Below, piece by piece: positions 30,186-40,189 of a stretch of 64,000 bases of DNA. The stretch is taken from assembly GCA_963575745.1 (NCBI GenBank), contig CAUYUJ010010469.1, positions 386,804 through 450,803 of the forward strand, given 5' to 3'. Position numbers and translations under genes: made by a program. Source of the DNA: Prorocentrum cordatum (Eukaryota; Sar; Dinophyceae; Prorocentrales; Prorocentraceae). Each line of letters starts with the position of its first letter. The stretch's first letter is position 1. The notes beneath the pieces were generated by a model. The model did no database searches. It worked only from the letters and a program-made list of their open reading frames with translations, and was not told where the DNA came from.

Positions 30186-30490
30186 CCAAGGCTCGGAGGC
30201 GACGATATGGGCGCATAGCCCAGGGGCGGGCACTACGGTCGGATCGAGGTATAAGATCGAGGTCAGTTCGGAGAGGGTACCCTAGTCTTCTTCGTGTTTG
30301 TTGGGCGTTGTTGTGCATCATGGGAAGGGTACCCTCGGATGTTCTGTGTGTTTTGGCCGACGGAGGGTCTCATGTTCTTGAGCGATGCTCTTCTGGCCTG
30401 GGCCCGACTGCACATGCATCCGCCCGGGAGCCTCGCCGAAGACATGGACCATCGGCGCGACTGGACACATGTGTTGCCCTCCTGAGGAGG
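30186..30490 (+). repeat. Dispersed repeat, copy 2 (partner at 1008-1110)
   Basis: GGCTCGGAGGCGACGATA at the left and GGGAGCCTCGCCGAAGACATGG... GTGTTGCCCTCCTGAGG at the right match the 1 kb copy, with an extra insert between. A short inverted repeat GGGTACCCT.. occurs twice inside (about 30276 and 30326). Confidence 0.45.
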
Positions 30491-30735
30491 CCCATGCGAA
30501 AAATGCCCCCCCCCCACCCCACCCCACCCCCCAAGTGTAATTCGAACAGAAACAAGGCCGAAATCCAGCTGACCCCACGCGTGCTCTCGTACATCTTTGC
30601 GCGCGTTGTTCTTTTTTCCATGCGGCCGCTTGGAGTGCGCGGTTAGCGTGCCTATGGCGCGGCAGTCTCTCGCGCGTTCCTGTGGCAGGCTGGCGCAGCC
30701 AGCGATGGCGCTGCAGCGAACGGCGCCCCCTGGAG

Positions 30736-30977
30736 TTAAGTCGGGCCTGTCCCCCTACAGGGGGATTGTCGACGAACAAAATATAAATACACCAAACATA
30801 GTCCCAAGATAGTCTAACAATTCTTGGGGTAGTCCAAAAATAGTCCCAAAAATAGTCAACAAATAATCCAAAAATAGTCCCAAAATAGGCAAACATACAT
30901 TTAAAATAGTGCATGTTGGGTGTATTGTTTAATTTTTCGTCGAAAATCCCCTTGTATGGGGGACACGCCCGACATAA
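30736..30977. mobile_element. MITE-like element, TTAAGTCGGGC family, with perfect 8-bp TSD
   Basis: Terminal inverted repeats of about 60 bp (roughly 80% matched) run inward from TTAAGTCGGGCCTGTCCCCC and its complement-like end GTGGGGGACACGCCCGACATAA-type sequence. The flanks CCCTGGAG at 30728-30735 and 30978-30985 are a perfect 8-bp target-site duplication. The A/T-rich interior carries repeated AATAGTCC words and no ORF. It is the same family as 22117-22275. Confidence 0.85.
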
Positions 30978-31134
30978 CCCTGGAGGCGCCCTCCCGAGCG
31001 GGAGGCGGCGGGGGAGGCGAGGCGGCGCCGCAGGCGGTCCGCGCCCGCCCGAGCACGAGCTCGGCGCGGCGGGCCCCGCCGCAGGGGAACCTCGCGTGGG
31101 CCCGCTGCCCGCCGCCCGCCCCCGGGCTTTGCTT

Positions 31135-31305
31135 CGGGGGAAAAAAACACAGTCAGTATGGGAAACAAACACACACACACACAAAACAACACACAGGGAA
31201 AACACACACACACAAACAAAAAAAAAACACAATGTGGGAACAAAAACACACAGTGTGTGCTTTTTCTGTGTTTGTGTTTTTTGTCACAGTGTATGTTTTT
31301 TTCCG
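31135..31305. repeat. (CA)n-rich then (GT)n-rich tract, inverted-repeat-like
   Basis: ACACAC/AACAAAC repeats at 31170-31235 are followed by GTGTTTGTGTTTTTTG and GTATGTTTTTTT at 31270-31305, so the two halves are partly complementary. No gene. Confidence 0.7.
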
Positions 31306-31584
31306 ACAGAACCCGTGGACAGAACCCCCAACAGTTTTTGGTCGGCGGGTCGGGAGCGGGCCCCTTCCGGTCAAGAGCTAAACGGGACGCGGGTAGTCCT
31401 AATTGGGGGGACAGGGCGCGGGCGGGCGGGGCCTCAGGCGGCCGGAGGGCTCAGAAAACAGGCGGTGTCGAAAATCTTGCACAGGACAAGGTACGCCATG
31501 GACTGGAGCAGGGGGCGCGGTCCCACAGGGAAAGTGGATTGGTGTTGCCGTCATCGGTGCGCCAAGAACACCATCCTCCACAGA

Positions 31585-31735
31585 ACCCCCGACAGTGACA
31601 CGTCGATTAGTGAATTGTTCGTTTTCGGTTCTCGAGAGGGCGCCGTGGCCGTGATTTTCCAGGCCTGCGCCCGCCAGGTTTGGGCCTCTGGTCGTTTTCA
31701 CTAAACCACGTTTTACTAAAGGGAGGTCTGTCCAT
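31585..31735 (+). repeat. R2 dispersed repeat, copy 2 (diverged)
   Basis: GTGACACGTCGATTAGTGAATTG, TTTTCGGTTC..GAGAGGGCG and CGTTTTCACTAAA..AAGGGAGGTCTGTC align with 22552-22705 and 45748-45905. Confidence 0.6.
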
Positions 31736-31847
31736 CCCCGATTGCTCCCCCTCCTTGGGCCTCCAGGGGGGCGTCCTCGTCGTGGCGCGGGGGCTCGCCT
31801 CGGGAGGAAAAACCACCCGGACCGGACAGTCGGCGTTCACGAAGCGG

Positions 31848-31962
31848 CCCTGGGCGTTTGTTAAAAGCAGCCCTGCCCTGTTCGATCCCTTCTTTGAGCG
31901 CGTTTGCTAGAGGCCTCGCGCGTCGGATCATCGGGGTGGATCTTCTGCCCTCTGCGGAGCCT
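31848..31962 (+). repeat. Dispersed repeat (partner at 19500-19620)
   Basis: GCAGCCCTGCCCTGTTCGATCCCTTCTTTGAG then GGGGTGGATCTTCTG matches the 19.5 kb copy at about 80%. Confidence 0.6.
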
Positions 31963-32629
31963 CGTCGGGCCGTGCCCGGGGAGAGGGCCAGGGAGTGCCG
32001 GCAGCTGGCGGTGTCCGCGGCCCGTCGGGTCTCGCCGCGGGCGCCAGATCGCCGTGAGGGCCCCCGTTCGGCCAGAGGCGTGGCGAGAGAGAGAGAGAGA
32101 GAGAGTCGGGCAGGGGGGCCCGCTCGTGCTTCCATTTCGTTTCGCCATCGGGGACCCCGCCGTCACCACGGCCGCTCGGAAAGTTGTGCGGGGCGGTGCT
32201 GCGGATCTTGGATGGGTCGGGGGCCGATTTCGCCCATTGGTGGGCTGTGAGGGAGCAGCGCGTTCTTTTTTCTCGGAAAGGGCTGGGGCCCAGGGTTTTC
32301 ATTTAGTCGGTAAGTTGTCCCTGGTGCCATGTAGGGGGTGGGCCAGCGAATAAGTGGCACGCGCGCCATGGCTCTTGGACAAAATGGAGGGTGAGGAGGA
32401 GAAGATGGAGGAGGAGGTGCTCCGAGGTGGCCTCGAAAATGGCTCAAGAGAGCTCAGGACGGTTGAAGGTGGCCCTCATCATGCATCGACGAGGCCCCAA
32501 GAGGGCCACAAGACGGCCCCAAGTGCTTTCGGAACAGCCTCGGGAGCCTCCCAAGAAGCCCAAATGTTTTAACAACCGAGGGAAAATCAATAAGTTGTTC
32601 CTCTCTACTTTGATGGGCTTGTGGAGCCT
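31963..32629. other. Gene-free stretch
   Basis: Includes a short (GA)n tract at 32089-32106 and a short GGA-rich piece at 32390-32425. No gene can be supported. Confidence 0.35.
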
Positions 32630-33040
32630 CCAGCCTTGACTGGCTGGGGGGGAAGAGCGGTGCCGGTGCCGTACGTGCGTGCTGAAGCAAAGTGGTCGGG
32701 GCGGAAGGCTGGCGGGGGGAAGAAGGGGAGCTGGGCTGGCTGGGAGGGAGAGCGGGGGGGGCCAGCGCCGTGTGTGCATGCCGAAATCGGTGGGCGTGGT
32801 GGAGGGAGCGCGCCGGATGGGTGGCGAGGGAGAGCTGGGCTGGCTTGGGTTGGGAGGCGGTGCTGGTGTCGTGCGTGCGTACCGAAATAAAACAATCAGG
32901 GCGGAGGGGGCACGCAGGCAAGGGGGCGAGGGGGAGCTGGGCTGGCTGGGGGGTGTTGGGCGGAGCCGGTGCCGTGCGTGCGTGCAAATACAAAGTGGTC
33001 GGGGAGGATGGGGCGCGCCAGCCGGGGGGCGGGGGATGTA
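32630..33040 (+). repeat. Tandem ~103-bp repeat, four units
   Basis: CTGGGCTGGCTGG starts units at 32731, 32835 and 32937, with a partial first unit near 32632. Each unit carries GCCGGTGCCGTGCGTGCGTG and a CGAAAT/CAAAGTGGTCGGGG word. Minus-strand frames across it repeat the same peptide and are artefacts. Confidence 0.85.
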
Positions 33041-33054
33041 AATCTTATCTGATG

Positions 33055-33304
33055 TTGGCCGACCGATCCTAGCAAGGCCCTGGGTCCGTTGGTATATATG
33101 TTCCACCGCTGCCGTTTCGGACCAGCGTGCCCTGGGGCCGGTAGAAAGTTACCCGGATACACGTACCGTATATCGGCGCCCCAGAGAGCGCCACAGGATT
33201 GGGCCCACCAAGGCCTTTTTGATCTCAAGTTATCTTTGACAGTTGTTTCGCCTACCTAATTACATGTTCGACGAGGCTCACGCCAGCACCGACGATGTAG
33301 TAGT
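33055..33304 (+). other. Putative 3' end of an LTR, copia-like element
   Basis: The sequence starts TGTTGGCC, has low coding potential and ends just before the putative primer-binding site at 33305. By position it should be LTR, but no second copy is in the window to prove it and the CA end is not clear. Confidence 0.3.
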
Positions 33305-33324
33305 TGGTAGCGGAGCCGGTCTGG
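33305..33324 (+). promoter_or_regulatory. Putative tRNA primer-binding site
   Basis: TGGTAGCGGAGCCGG then TCTGG. The first 12 bases are identical to 56557-56568, and the next word CTGGCTACAC is also shared. It is complementary to a tRNA ending in GCTCCGCTACCA, which would suit a dinoflagellate initiator tRNA (inferred). Gag starts 20 bp downstream. Confidence 0.5.
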
Positions 33325-33343
33325 CTACACGGACTGGTTCGCC

Positions 33344-33466
33344 ATGGCGACAGAGAGTGAAAAGCACGAGACAGTACCATCCTGGGACGGAGATGTTGGT
33401 GGTGTTGATTCTTGTGTGCTGAGAGTGAAGCTCTACGTGACGGGCACGAAGAAGGACGAGAAGTCG
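33344..33466 (+). pseudogene. Gag N-terminal fragment, Ty1/copia-like
   Basis: ATG 33344 starts MATESEKHETVPSWDGDVGG then VLRVKLYVTGTKKDEKS. The 'PSWDGD...V..YV.GTKKDE' pattern is the start of a copia-like Gag. After about 33466 the frame stays open to 33763 but is no longer Gag-like. The element is broken about 40 codons in. Confidence 0.55.
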
Positions 33467-33552
33467 GAAACTGGAACGTATACATTACCAGTGGCGGGCT
33501 GTTTTTCAATCCCAGGAGTTCTTGAGGGTCGAGGGCGACGCTGGGGTGGTGT

Positions 33553-33605
33553 GGTGTATACTTGTTCCCCGATGCTCCGGGGAAACAACGAAACATGTAT
33601 ACACC
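33553..33605. repeat. Imperfect long hairpin with GGTGTATAC/GTATACACC ends
   Basis: GGTGTATAC (33553-33561) pairs with GTATACACC (33597-33605). Inside, TTGTTCCCCG pairs with CGGGGAAACAA with one bulge. A third GTATACACC lies at about 33613-33621. Just after the broken gag; function unknown. Confidence 0.6.
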
Positions 33606-33984
33606 AGGGTCCCGTATACACCAGGATCCGCTCTCTGGTGCCAATTTCAGACGCTACGCGTATCCCCACCAGCCGTACAGGCTGGCCGACGTTCCAAGTG
33701 AGTGAGTGGTTTTGGCACCTTCCGCCTGGCAGTCCGGCCCCACCTGCGGGTCCGACCATTTAGCCCAGCCCCCCCCACTCTCGCTGGCACACGCTCAGCG
33801 GCTGCTCTTCCTAATTGCATCCCTCGCTGGCACATGTTCAGCGTCGCTTATTCTCTGCTGCTGGCACATGCTCAGCTGCTTCTTGGCCGGCTCTTGTGCT
33901 GCGCCGTTAAGTATATGCCTTCCCGCGCGCTGTGTCCCAGCCTCGTTCTTACCGCCCTCTGGACTTTTCCTTGCGGGCCGCGAA

Positions 33985-35240
33985 TCAAAAAAAAATATCC
34001 CCACCAGCCCATCCACAAACGATGCGTAGGGGAGCTGACGGAAGAAAGGAAGAAGAGACGCACATGGTGAAACCGAGCGGGCAACAACGGTGAATTGGGA
34101 GATCTTTTGTGGTGAAGGTTGCATGTGTTGCTGCGGGTGCTCTTGCTCCTGCTGGTACTGTTTCTGCTGCTGTTGCTGCTGTTGTTGCTGGTTCTCGACC
34201 AGCGAATGCCCAGGCGAATGGAAGTGATCTGGAAAGTGAGGGAGCACGCAGAGTAACCAGCGAATGCCCAGGCGAATTGTAATTATCATGGAAGTCAGGA
34301 GGAGGACGAGGAGGAGGAGGAGGAGGAGGAGGAGGCGGAGGAGGAGGAGGAGGAGGAGGAGGAGGAGGAGGAGGAGGAGGAGGAGGAGGTAGGGGAAGAG
34401 GAGGAGGAGGAGGAGGAGGAGGAGGAAGAGGAGGAGGGAAAGGCGGAGGAGGAGGAGGAAGAAACTGTGGAGAAGAATCATGAGGAGGACGAGAACCAAC
34501 AGAATAGCCAGAAACATCTTGAGTGCCTTTTTTCGGATGTCTCTCGGAAGCCTTTTGGATGCCTCTTGGGGCGTCTTGGGGGTATCTTGGCGATCCAGGG
34601 GGGCTTTTGGGCGTTTTGCGCGCCTCGGGGGGGGGGGCCTCTTTGGGCCGCTTGGGTCCTTGTTGGGAGCCTCTTGGGAGCCTCCTGGGGCCATCTTGGG
34701 GGCCTCTTGGGGCCTCCTGGGCGCCTCTTGGGGCCATCTTGGAGGAGATCGATCAAAGAATATGGTGGTGGCATTTAGCGCCCCCCCTCGGGAGCCTCTA
34801 AAATCGCCTCTGGGACCCCTCTTGGAGCGCTCTGAGGCGCTTTTGGGGCTGTTTGGGGGCTCTCTTGGGCCCCTCTTGGAGCCTCCTTGGCCTCCCTTGG
34901 AGTCATCTTGAAGCTTCGGACGGCCATCGGAAGCGAAAAGGCGAGAAGGCATACATCATTGGTTTTCCTTTGGTTTTTGAAGGATGTTGGCCTCTTGGAG
35001 GCCTCCTTGGGAGGCTATTTGGCTTCTTGGAGTCGTCTTGGGGCGGTCTTGGGGCCTCTTGGAGCATCTTCGGAGCCATCTTGAGGCATCTTAGGCTATC
35101 TCGAGCCATCTTGGAGTTCATTTTGGGCTCTCCGAAGCGCTCTTGGAGCCGTCTTGGGCCATCTTGGGCGCTCTGCCGACCAGCGGCCCCCCTGTCCAGA
35201 TCCAGGGGAGGGGGTGAGGGGAGGGGTCAAGCTAGCCAGC
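33985..35240 (+). repeat. R4 large dispersed repeat, copy 1
   Basis: Corresponds to 50905-51970 in the same order: AAAATATCCCCACCAGCCCATCCACAAACGATGC, an indel-rich GGA zone, TTTTCGGATGTCTCTCGGAAGCC, CTTGGGG-type repeats, GAAGCGAAAAGGCGAGAAGGC and a CGACCAGCG(G)CCCCCC...GAGGGGTCAAG end. Minus-strand Pro/Lys/Arg-rich frames are artefacts. About 1.2 kb; classification unknown. Confidence 0.72.
34298..34465. repeat. (GGA)n microsatellite inside R4 copy 1
   Basis: GGA units with a few GGC, GGT and GAA interruptions. Its counterpart in R4 copy 2 is at about 51040-51215. Confidence 0.92.
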
Positions 35241-35475
35241 TCGAGCGAGTCAAGCATGGCATGCCCATTCCCACCCGCCCTCCCGCAACATAAGAAACAG
35301 TGATGGCACAACTGGGGGCTGCGCGGGCATTTCAGTGCGAGTGGGGGATACCCCAGGACATAGCATCGACGTCCGCGCGGGATGCGCGCCGCGTCCCATT
35401 CCTGCCACGCATTTCGCATCGCCGACGACAAGACTGGCCATGTTGAAAGGAACAACGGACACGTTCCGCCCTCTT
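35241..35475. other. Single diverged unit of the 35.9-36.7 kb array, and flank
   Basis: GACGTCCGCGCGGGATGCGCGCCGCGTCCCATTCCTGCCACGCATTTCGCATCG.CGACGACAAGA at about 35370-35435 is one isolated unit of the tandem repeat that fills 35965-36690. No gene. Confidence 0.6.
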
Positions 35476-35484
35476 GGGACAAAT

Positions 35485-35733
35485 TCGCCGGCCCAACGGG
35501 CCAGAGGCGTGCTAAGATCTCCGGTAACTAGTTAACAATCTTCTAGTTCGCGCGCGCGGGGCGATCCCCGGGGGCCCCCGGACGAAAAGTACCCCGAGCA
35601 GGTCCCGGGCCAGCCCAACGGGCCAGAGGCGCGCTAAGATTTCTGGTAACTAGTTAGCAGTATTCTAGTTTGCGCGCGCGGGGCGGCCCCTGGGGCCCCC
35701 GGGCGAAAAGAACCCCGAGCAGGTCCTGGGCAC
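35485..35733 (+). repeat. R3 repeat, tandem pair (~128-bp period)
   Basis: 35485-35605 and 35613-35733 are about 88% identical (GCCCAACGGGCCAGAGGCG, GGTAACTAGTTA.CA.T.TTCTAGTT, GCGCGCGCGGGGC, CCCGAGCAGGTCC). An inverted copy lies at 24945-25058. Confidence 0.85.
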
Positions 35734-35964
35734 GTCGGTCCCAGCGATGGTTTTCGTCTTCGGCGCTGACTTCCAGGTCCCAGAGCGCCCCAGGAACGCC
35801 CCAAGAGAGCCGAGACGCCCCCGAGACGATCCGAGGGGCCCTGAGTCGCCGAAAGATCGTTCCAAGACGCCCAAGATGGCCTCCAGACGGCCGTAGCGCC
35901 AAGAAGCCGCGGGGAGCCTCAGGAGGCCTGAACAGGCATTCGTCGCCCCAGGGCCTCAGAAACA

Positions 35965-36690
35965 GCGGGGGGGGTAAGGGGTGTGTGCCGCGCCCAACTA
36001 TTGCCATGCACTTCTGCGGGGTGGACGACAAGAACAGCTATGTGGGCAGGGAAAATCAGCATGGCATTGTTTCTGACAAGTAAGGTGGCCCCTCCCGCTT
36101 TGGGGTTGCCCCAGAAGTCCGCGCGCGATGTGCGCCGCGCCCCACTCCTGCCACGCATTTCGCATCGTCGACGACAAGACAGGTCATGATGAAAGGAAAA
36201 ACGGCAACTCTGCATTGTTTTTTTTACAATCAGGATGGGAGGGCCCGCGGCCCGCATGGACGTCCGCGCGCGATGTGCGCCGCGTCCCATTCCTGCCACA
36301 TATTTCGTACCGTCGGCGACAAGGCAGGCCAAGCTGAGAGGAAAAAACGGAGATTTTGTATTGATTTTTTACAATCAGGATGGGCGGGCCCGGATTGACG
36401 GCCGCGCGCGATGTGCGCCGCGTCCTACATGTGCGCCGCGTCCCACTGCTGCCACATATTTCGCACCGTCGGCGACAAGACAGGCAATGCTGAGAGGAAA
36501 AACGGAGATTTTGTATTGATTCTTTACAGTCAGGATGGGCGGGCCCACATTGATTGCCGCGCGCGATGCGCGCCGCGTCCCATTCCTGCCACGTTTTTCG
36601 CATCGTCGACGACAAGAAAGACGATGCTGAGAAGAAAAACGGCCACTTTGTATTGATTTTTTTTATAATCCGGATGGGAGGTCCCGGATT
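35965..36690 (+). repeat. Tandem array, ~130-150-bp units
   Basis: Five or so diverged units start near 35975, 36118, 36265, 36410 and 36555. The best conserved part reads CGCGCGATGTGCGCCGCGTCC, CATT(C)CTGCCAC, TTTCGCA.CGTCG.CGACAAGA, GAGGAAAAACGG, TTTTGTATTGATT and a TACAATCAGGATGGG(C)GGGCCC end. Repeated peptides on the minus strand (MSSTMRKTWQEWDAARI.. type) come from this array rather than from a gene. Confidence 0.8.
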
Positions 36691-36759
36691 GGGTTGCTAT
36701 CGGCCGGAATACGAGGTAGGTGGGGGTACATAGTAATAAGGAACAAGGAAATACCCCTC

Positions 36760-36835
36760 CCCGCAGGGGAAGAAGGAGGGGTGGAAGAGGAATCTCTTTA
36801 AACCACCTACGCCCAGAGTGCTGGTGGGATTCCAA
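36760..36835 (+). repeat. Dispersed repeat with CCCAGAGTGCT core
   Basis: CCCCGCAGGGGAAGAAGGAGG, AAACCACCTACGCCCAGAGTGCTGGTGGGATT corresponds to 40190-40262 and 9600-9690. It abuts the gag pseudogene. Confidence 0.5.
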
Positions 36836-37982
36836 CGCAGGGCTGGAAAAAACATCGGTGTATATAAGTACGACATGTCAGACAGCCTCGATGACGTCGA
36901 GGAGGATCTTGCGACCAAGCTGCCCAAGGGAGTGAGCCAGCTGCAGAAGTACCTGAGGGAGAAGAGCGGTATCCTTGAGGTAGAATATGTTCGTAAGTAG
37001 GTGAGGGCGTTCATGAAACAGACCTTCAGAAATCATATGACTAGCAGACGATACTACCTTTGGCAGTTCAAGGTAAAGAAGGATTGCACGCAGAAGGCCA
37101 TCAACGCCATCGGCCGCAACTTTGACGAGAAGAAATCGATATTTCCAGAGCCGCTGCGGGCTTGGTTCCTGGTCGAGAATGCTGTTGTAGACGGCAATCA
37201 GAGATCCCAGGCGCTTGTCTCCGTGCAGAACAAGTACGAGCACCAAAAGATCCAGCGGGCGCTCGGCATGCAGGTCGACAAGAAACACGAGCGTGACCAC
37301 CGCCACCACGAGGACTCGAAGCCACAGCGGCATGGACGCAAGAAGTACAAAGCCGATGGCGACGAGGATCATTTCGAGGAAAAAGATGACGTTGAGGACG
37401 AGGTATACCAGGCCGCTGATCAGTAGAGTGACGACGCCACGGCGTACATGACGGCGGAGGACGAGGACCTCACTGGACAGCTCCAGGACATCTACGACCG
37501 AGCTGGAAACGACACGGAGCTGCGCGACGAGCTGATCGAGGGATCAGCGCGTGCTGCTGCTAAATGAAGGACAGCGATCCTTCAATCAGGCAAGAGAGCT
37601 CCTTCGCCTGAAGAAACGGGCTGCAAATTCTTCCGCGCGAGCCCCGACGGGGTCACCACCACCAAGGGCGTCCGAGGGCACCGGCAAGGGTTCGCCATCG
37701 TCGAGGGGTTCGCTTGGACAGCAGAGAAGCGACAAGGACTCGGATACCGATTGGAACGCGGTCTGCCTGAGGCGCGGTGGCCACGGGCACATCGAAGGGG
37801 GCTGCAAGGCGCCCGCCGAGCTGCAGAGCTGGCGCAAGTACAAGAATCCATCGTCGCCGGCCACGTCGACATCATCGAGGATGCGATCGGCATCGCCACG
37901 GATGTGTTTTCCGTTTCCGAGGAGCTCCTGGACGCCCCGAGGCTCTAGATGCCGCGCGAGGCCCCCGCGGATCCGAAAATGA
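36818..37982 (+). pseudogene. Gag pseudogene with zinc-knuckle relic, Ty1/copia-like
   Basis: Three in-register pieces read as one Gag. 36818-37000 (LPKGVSQLQKYLREKSGILEVEYVRK) stops at TAG 36998-37000, and the same frame continues at once (VRAFMKQTFRNHM...IFPEPLRAWFLVENAVVDG) to a stop at 37424-37426. It then continues (SDDATAYMTAEDEDLTGQL..) until a frame change near 37545 into LLLNEGQRSFNQARELLRLKKR. The final piece holds CLRRGGHGHIEGGC (about 37762-37803), a CCHC knuckle whose second Cys is Arg. The 'AWFLxxA' and 'EGQRSFxQARELL' patterns are those of dinoflagellate copia-like Gag proteins as I know them. It is clearly dead. Confidence 0.62.
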
Positions 37983-38480
37983 GGTCACAGGGGTTCCAGG
38001 TCACCGAAAGCGTCCGCGAGATCACGTCCTATTCAACCGCAGAGATGTGAGGTGCGTTTTGGTTGTGTATGAGCATTGCGCGTCGCTGGCCTCGCAGTTC
38101 TCGGGGGCCTTCATGGGCCTTCTAATATCGGGGGCCACGTCGTCGATGATAGGTCTTGATCGAGCAGGCGGTTGGCAGATATCCACGATGAGACCCGTCG
38201 GCCAGAATGAAATTCTTCACGCTTCGCGTATCCCCGCCAGCCTTCGTTCCACTTGCGCTGTCCGCGTAGTTGCCTGTTCATTTTTTCCGCTGGTCGACCC
38301 TGTTGGCGGTGCGCGGCCTCTTCCGCGTCATTCGCAATCAAATGTATCCCCACCGGCCCATTCAGAAACCCCGCCCTTCAGAGCTGATGGGGAAAGTACG
38401 AGGAGACACATCTAGGGAAACAGCGCGAGCGAGGGGGCGGCCTTGGGATGCCCCTTCGGGCCATCCCAAGGCGCCGGGGG
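37983..38480. other. Gene-free stretch with dispersed motif
   Basis: TTCACGCTTCGCGTATCCCCGCC at about 38216 and TGTATCCCCACCGGCCCATTCAGAAAC at about 38342 belong to the dispersed family seen at 8771 and 33985. No gene. Confidence 0.4.
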
Positions 38481-38650
38481 CGAGGGGAGGAGGGGGAGGA
38501 GGATGAGGAGGAAAAGGAGGAGGAGGAGGAGGACGAGGAGGAGGAGGAGGAGGAGGAGGAGGAGGGGGAGGAGGAGGAGGAGGAGGAGGAGGAGGAGGAG
38601 GAGGAGGAGGAGGAGGAGGAGGAGGAGGAGGAGGAGGGGGAGGGGGGGAG
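38481..38650. repeat. (GGA)n microsatellite
   Basis: Mostly perfect GGA with GAC/GGG interruptions. Frames across it are artefacts. Confidence 0.95.
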
Positions 38651-38745
38651 GACAAGCTAGGTGCGCTCGCGTCATATCTGACGTCCTACCCCTCCCTCCC
38701 ATCCCTTACCATGGCGCTGATTTTCTCTATCCGCGGACGCGTGTC
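38645..38745 (+). repeat. R5 dispersed repeat, copy 1
   Basis: AAGCTAGGTGCGC..GCGTC.TATCTGACGTCC, then TACCCCTCCCTCCCATCCCTT, CCATGGCG and a TATCG/GTCGTAGC end match 45982-46085. Both copies follow G-rich DNA. Confidence 0.75.
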
Positions 38746-38819
38746 GTAGCGGACCTGTGGCTCCGCGCGCGCGTGCGTAGTGGGTGGTGGTGCACGTGCG
38801 TGCGTGCGTGCGTGTGTGC

Positions 38820-39213
38820 GTGTGGTGGTGGTGGTGGTGGTGGTGGTGGTGGTGGTGGTGGTGGTGGTGGTGGTGGTGGTGTGGTGGTGGTGGGTGGTGG
38901 CGGTGGTGGTGGTGGTGGTGCTGGAGAGGGGGGGGGGAGGAGGAATAAGAGGATGAGGAGGAGGAGGAGGAGGAGGAGGAGGAGGAGGAGGAGGAGGAGG
39001 AGGAGGAGGAGGGGGAGGAGGAGGAGTTGGAGGAGGAGGAGGAGGAGGAGGAAGAGGAGGAGGAGGAGGAGGAGGAGGAGGAGGAGTTGGAGGGGGGGAG
39101 GAGGAGGAGGACGAGGAGGACGAGGAGGACAAGGAATAATAAGAATAATAAGAATATTAATAATAACAATAATAAGAACAATAATAATAGTAATGATAAT
39201 AATAATAATAATG

Positions 39214-39255
<42 letters not shown>

Positions 39256-39620
39256 GTAATGGTAATAATACTAGAACAAATACGAATCATGAGAATAATA
39301 ATAATAATACGAATAATAAACATAGTATTAGTATTAATAATAATAATGATAATCATAATCATACTCATAATCATAATAAGACTAAGTATAATAACAATAA
39401 TAAGAAACATAGTAATAATAACAAACATGATATGAAAACATAAGAATAATAAAAACACTAAGAAACAAAATAAGAGGAGGAGGAGGAGGAGGAGGAGGAG
39501 GAGGAGGAGGAGGAGGAGGAGGGGGAGGGCGAGGAGGACGAGGAGGGCGAGGACGCGGATGAGGACGAGGTCGAGGAGGACGAGGACCAGGATGAGGACG
39601 ACGCGGACGAGGAGTCATGG
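38820..39620. repeat. Compound microsatellite: (TGG)n, (GGA)n, (AAT)n, (GGA)n
   Basis: TGG repeats 38820-38930, GGA 38940-39130, AAT/ATA repeats with interruptions 39135-39470, GGA/GAC 39473-39615. Together with 38481-38650 this makes more than 1 kb of simple sequence. All long frames here (poly-Arg, Ile/Met, Asn, Pro, Thr) are artefacts. Confidence 0.95.
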
Positions 39621-39639
39621 AACCATCTAGAGGTATTCT

Positions 39640-40120
39640 TGCGGCTGATGCTGCTGCTGGCGCTCTCTGGCAGGTTTGGGGGCCTTTTTGGAACACTCCT
39701 GGTAACCCTGGAAGGCCTTGGATGGGGGAGAACTCACCCCCCCCTCTCAGGAGCCGGCAAACCGCTTCTTGGGGCTCTTGGAACGCTCTTGGAACGGTTT
39801 CGGGCCCGTTTGGAACATCTTGGGAGCCATCTTGAACCAGCTTGGGCTATCTGAGCCATCTTAGAGGTCATCTTGGGCTCCCTGAGACCGCTCGGGGGCC
39901 TCTTGGGGGCCTTTCGGGTGCCTCTTAGGGGCCTTCTCGGTGCCCTCTTGGAGCGCACTCGGGGCGCTCTTTGGGCTCTCTTGGCAGCCCTGGAGCGCCT
40001 CTTGGGGCTATATTCGAGGCCATTGATCACAGGCGGGATTCGCCCGATCGAGGCCCCCTCTTCGGGGGCTACGGCCCTCGTGAGGGGTGTCAAAAATTTG
40101 CCCTCCCGGGGGCCGATCTT
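39640..40120. repeat. CTTGGGG-type degenerate repeat block 3
   Basis: Degenerate CTCTTGGAACG/CTCTTGGGGGCC words ending in a more unique part (CATTGATCACAGGCGGGATTCG...). Frames are artefacts. Confidence 0.7.
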
Positions 40121-40189
40121 GGACGCCCCGACCGATCGCGGCCCCTCCCGTCCAGGCACGCGGTTGGGGCATGGGGGAGGCCCCCCCCG

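Noticed and set aside
33795-34952. Pro/Lys/Arg-rich 385-codon minus frame and similar ones at 9116, 8931, 23419, 24006, 39734, 51082 and 55678
   Set aside because: Translations of CTTGGGG-type degenerate repeats; the peptide pattern follows the DNA repeat.
35919-36656. Repeated small proteins (MSSTMRKTWQEWDAARI type)
   Set aside because: Translation of the tandem array; the frame breaks between units.
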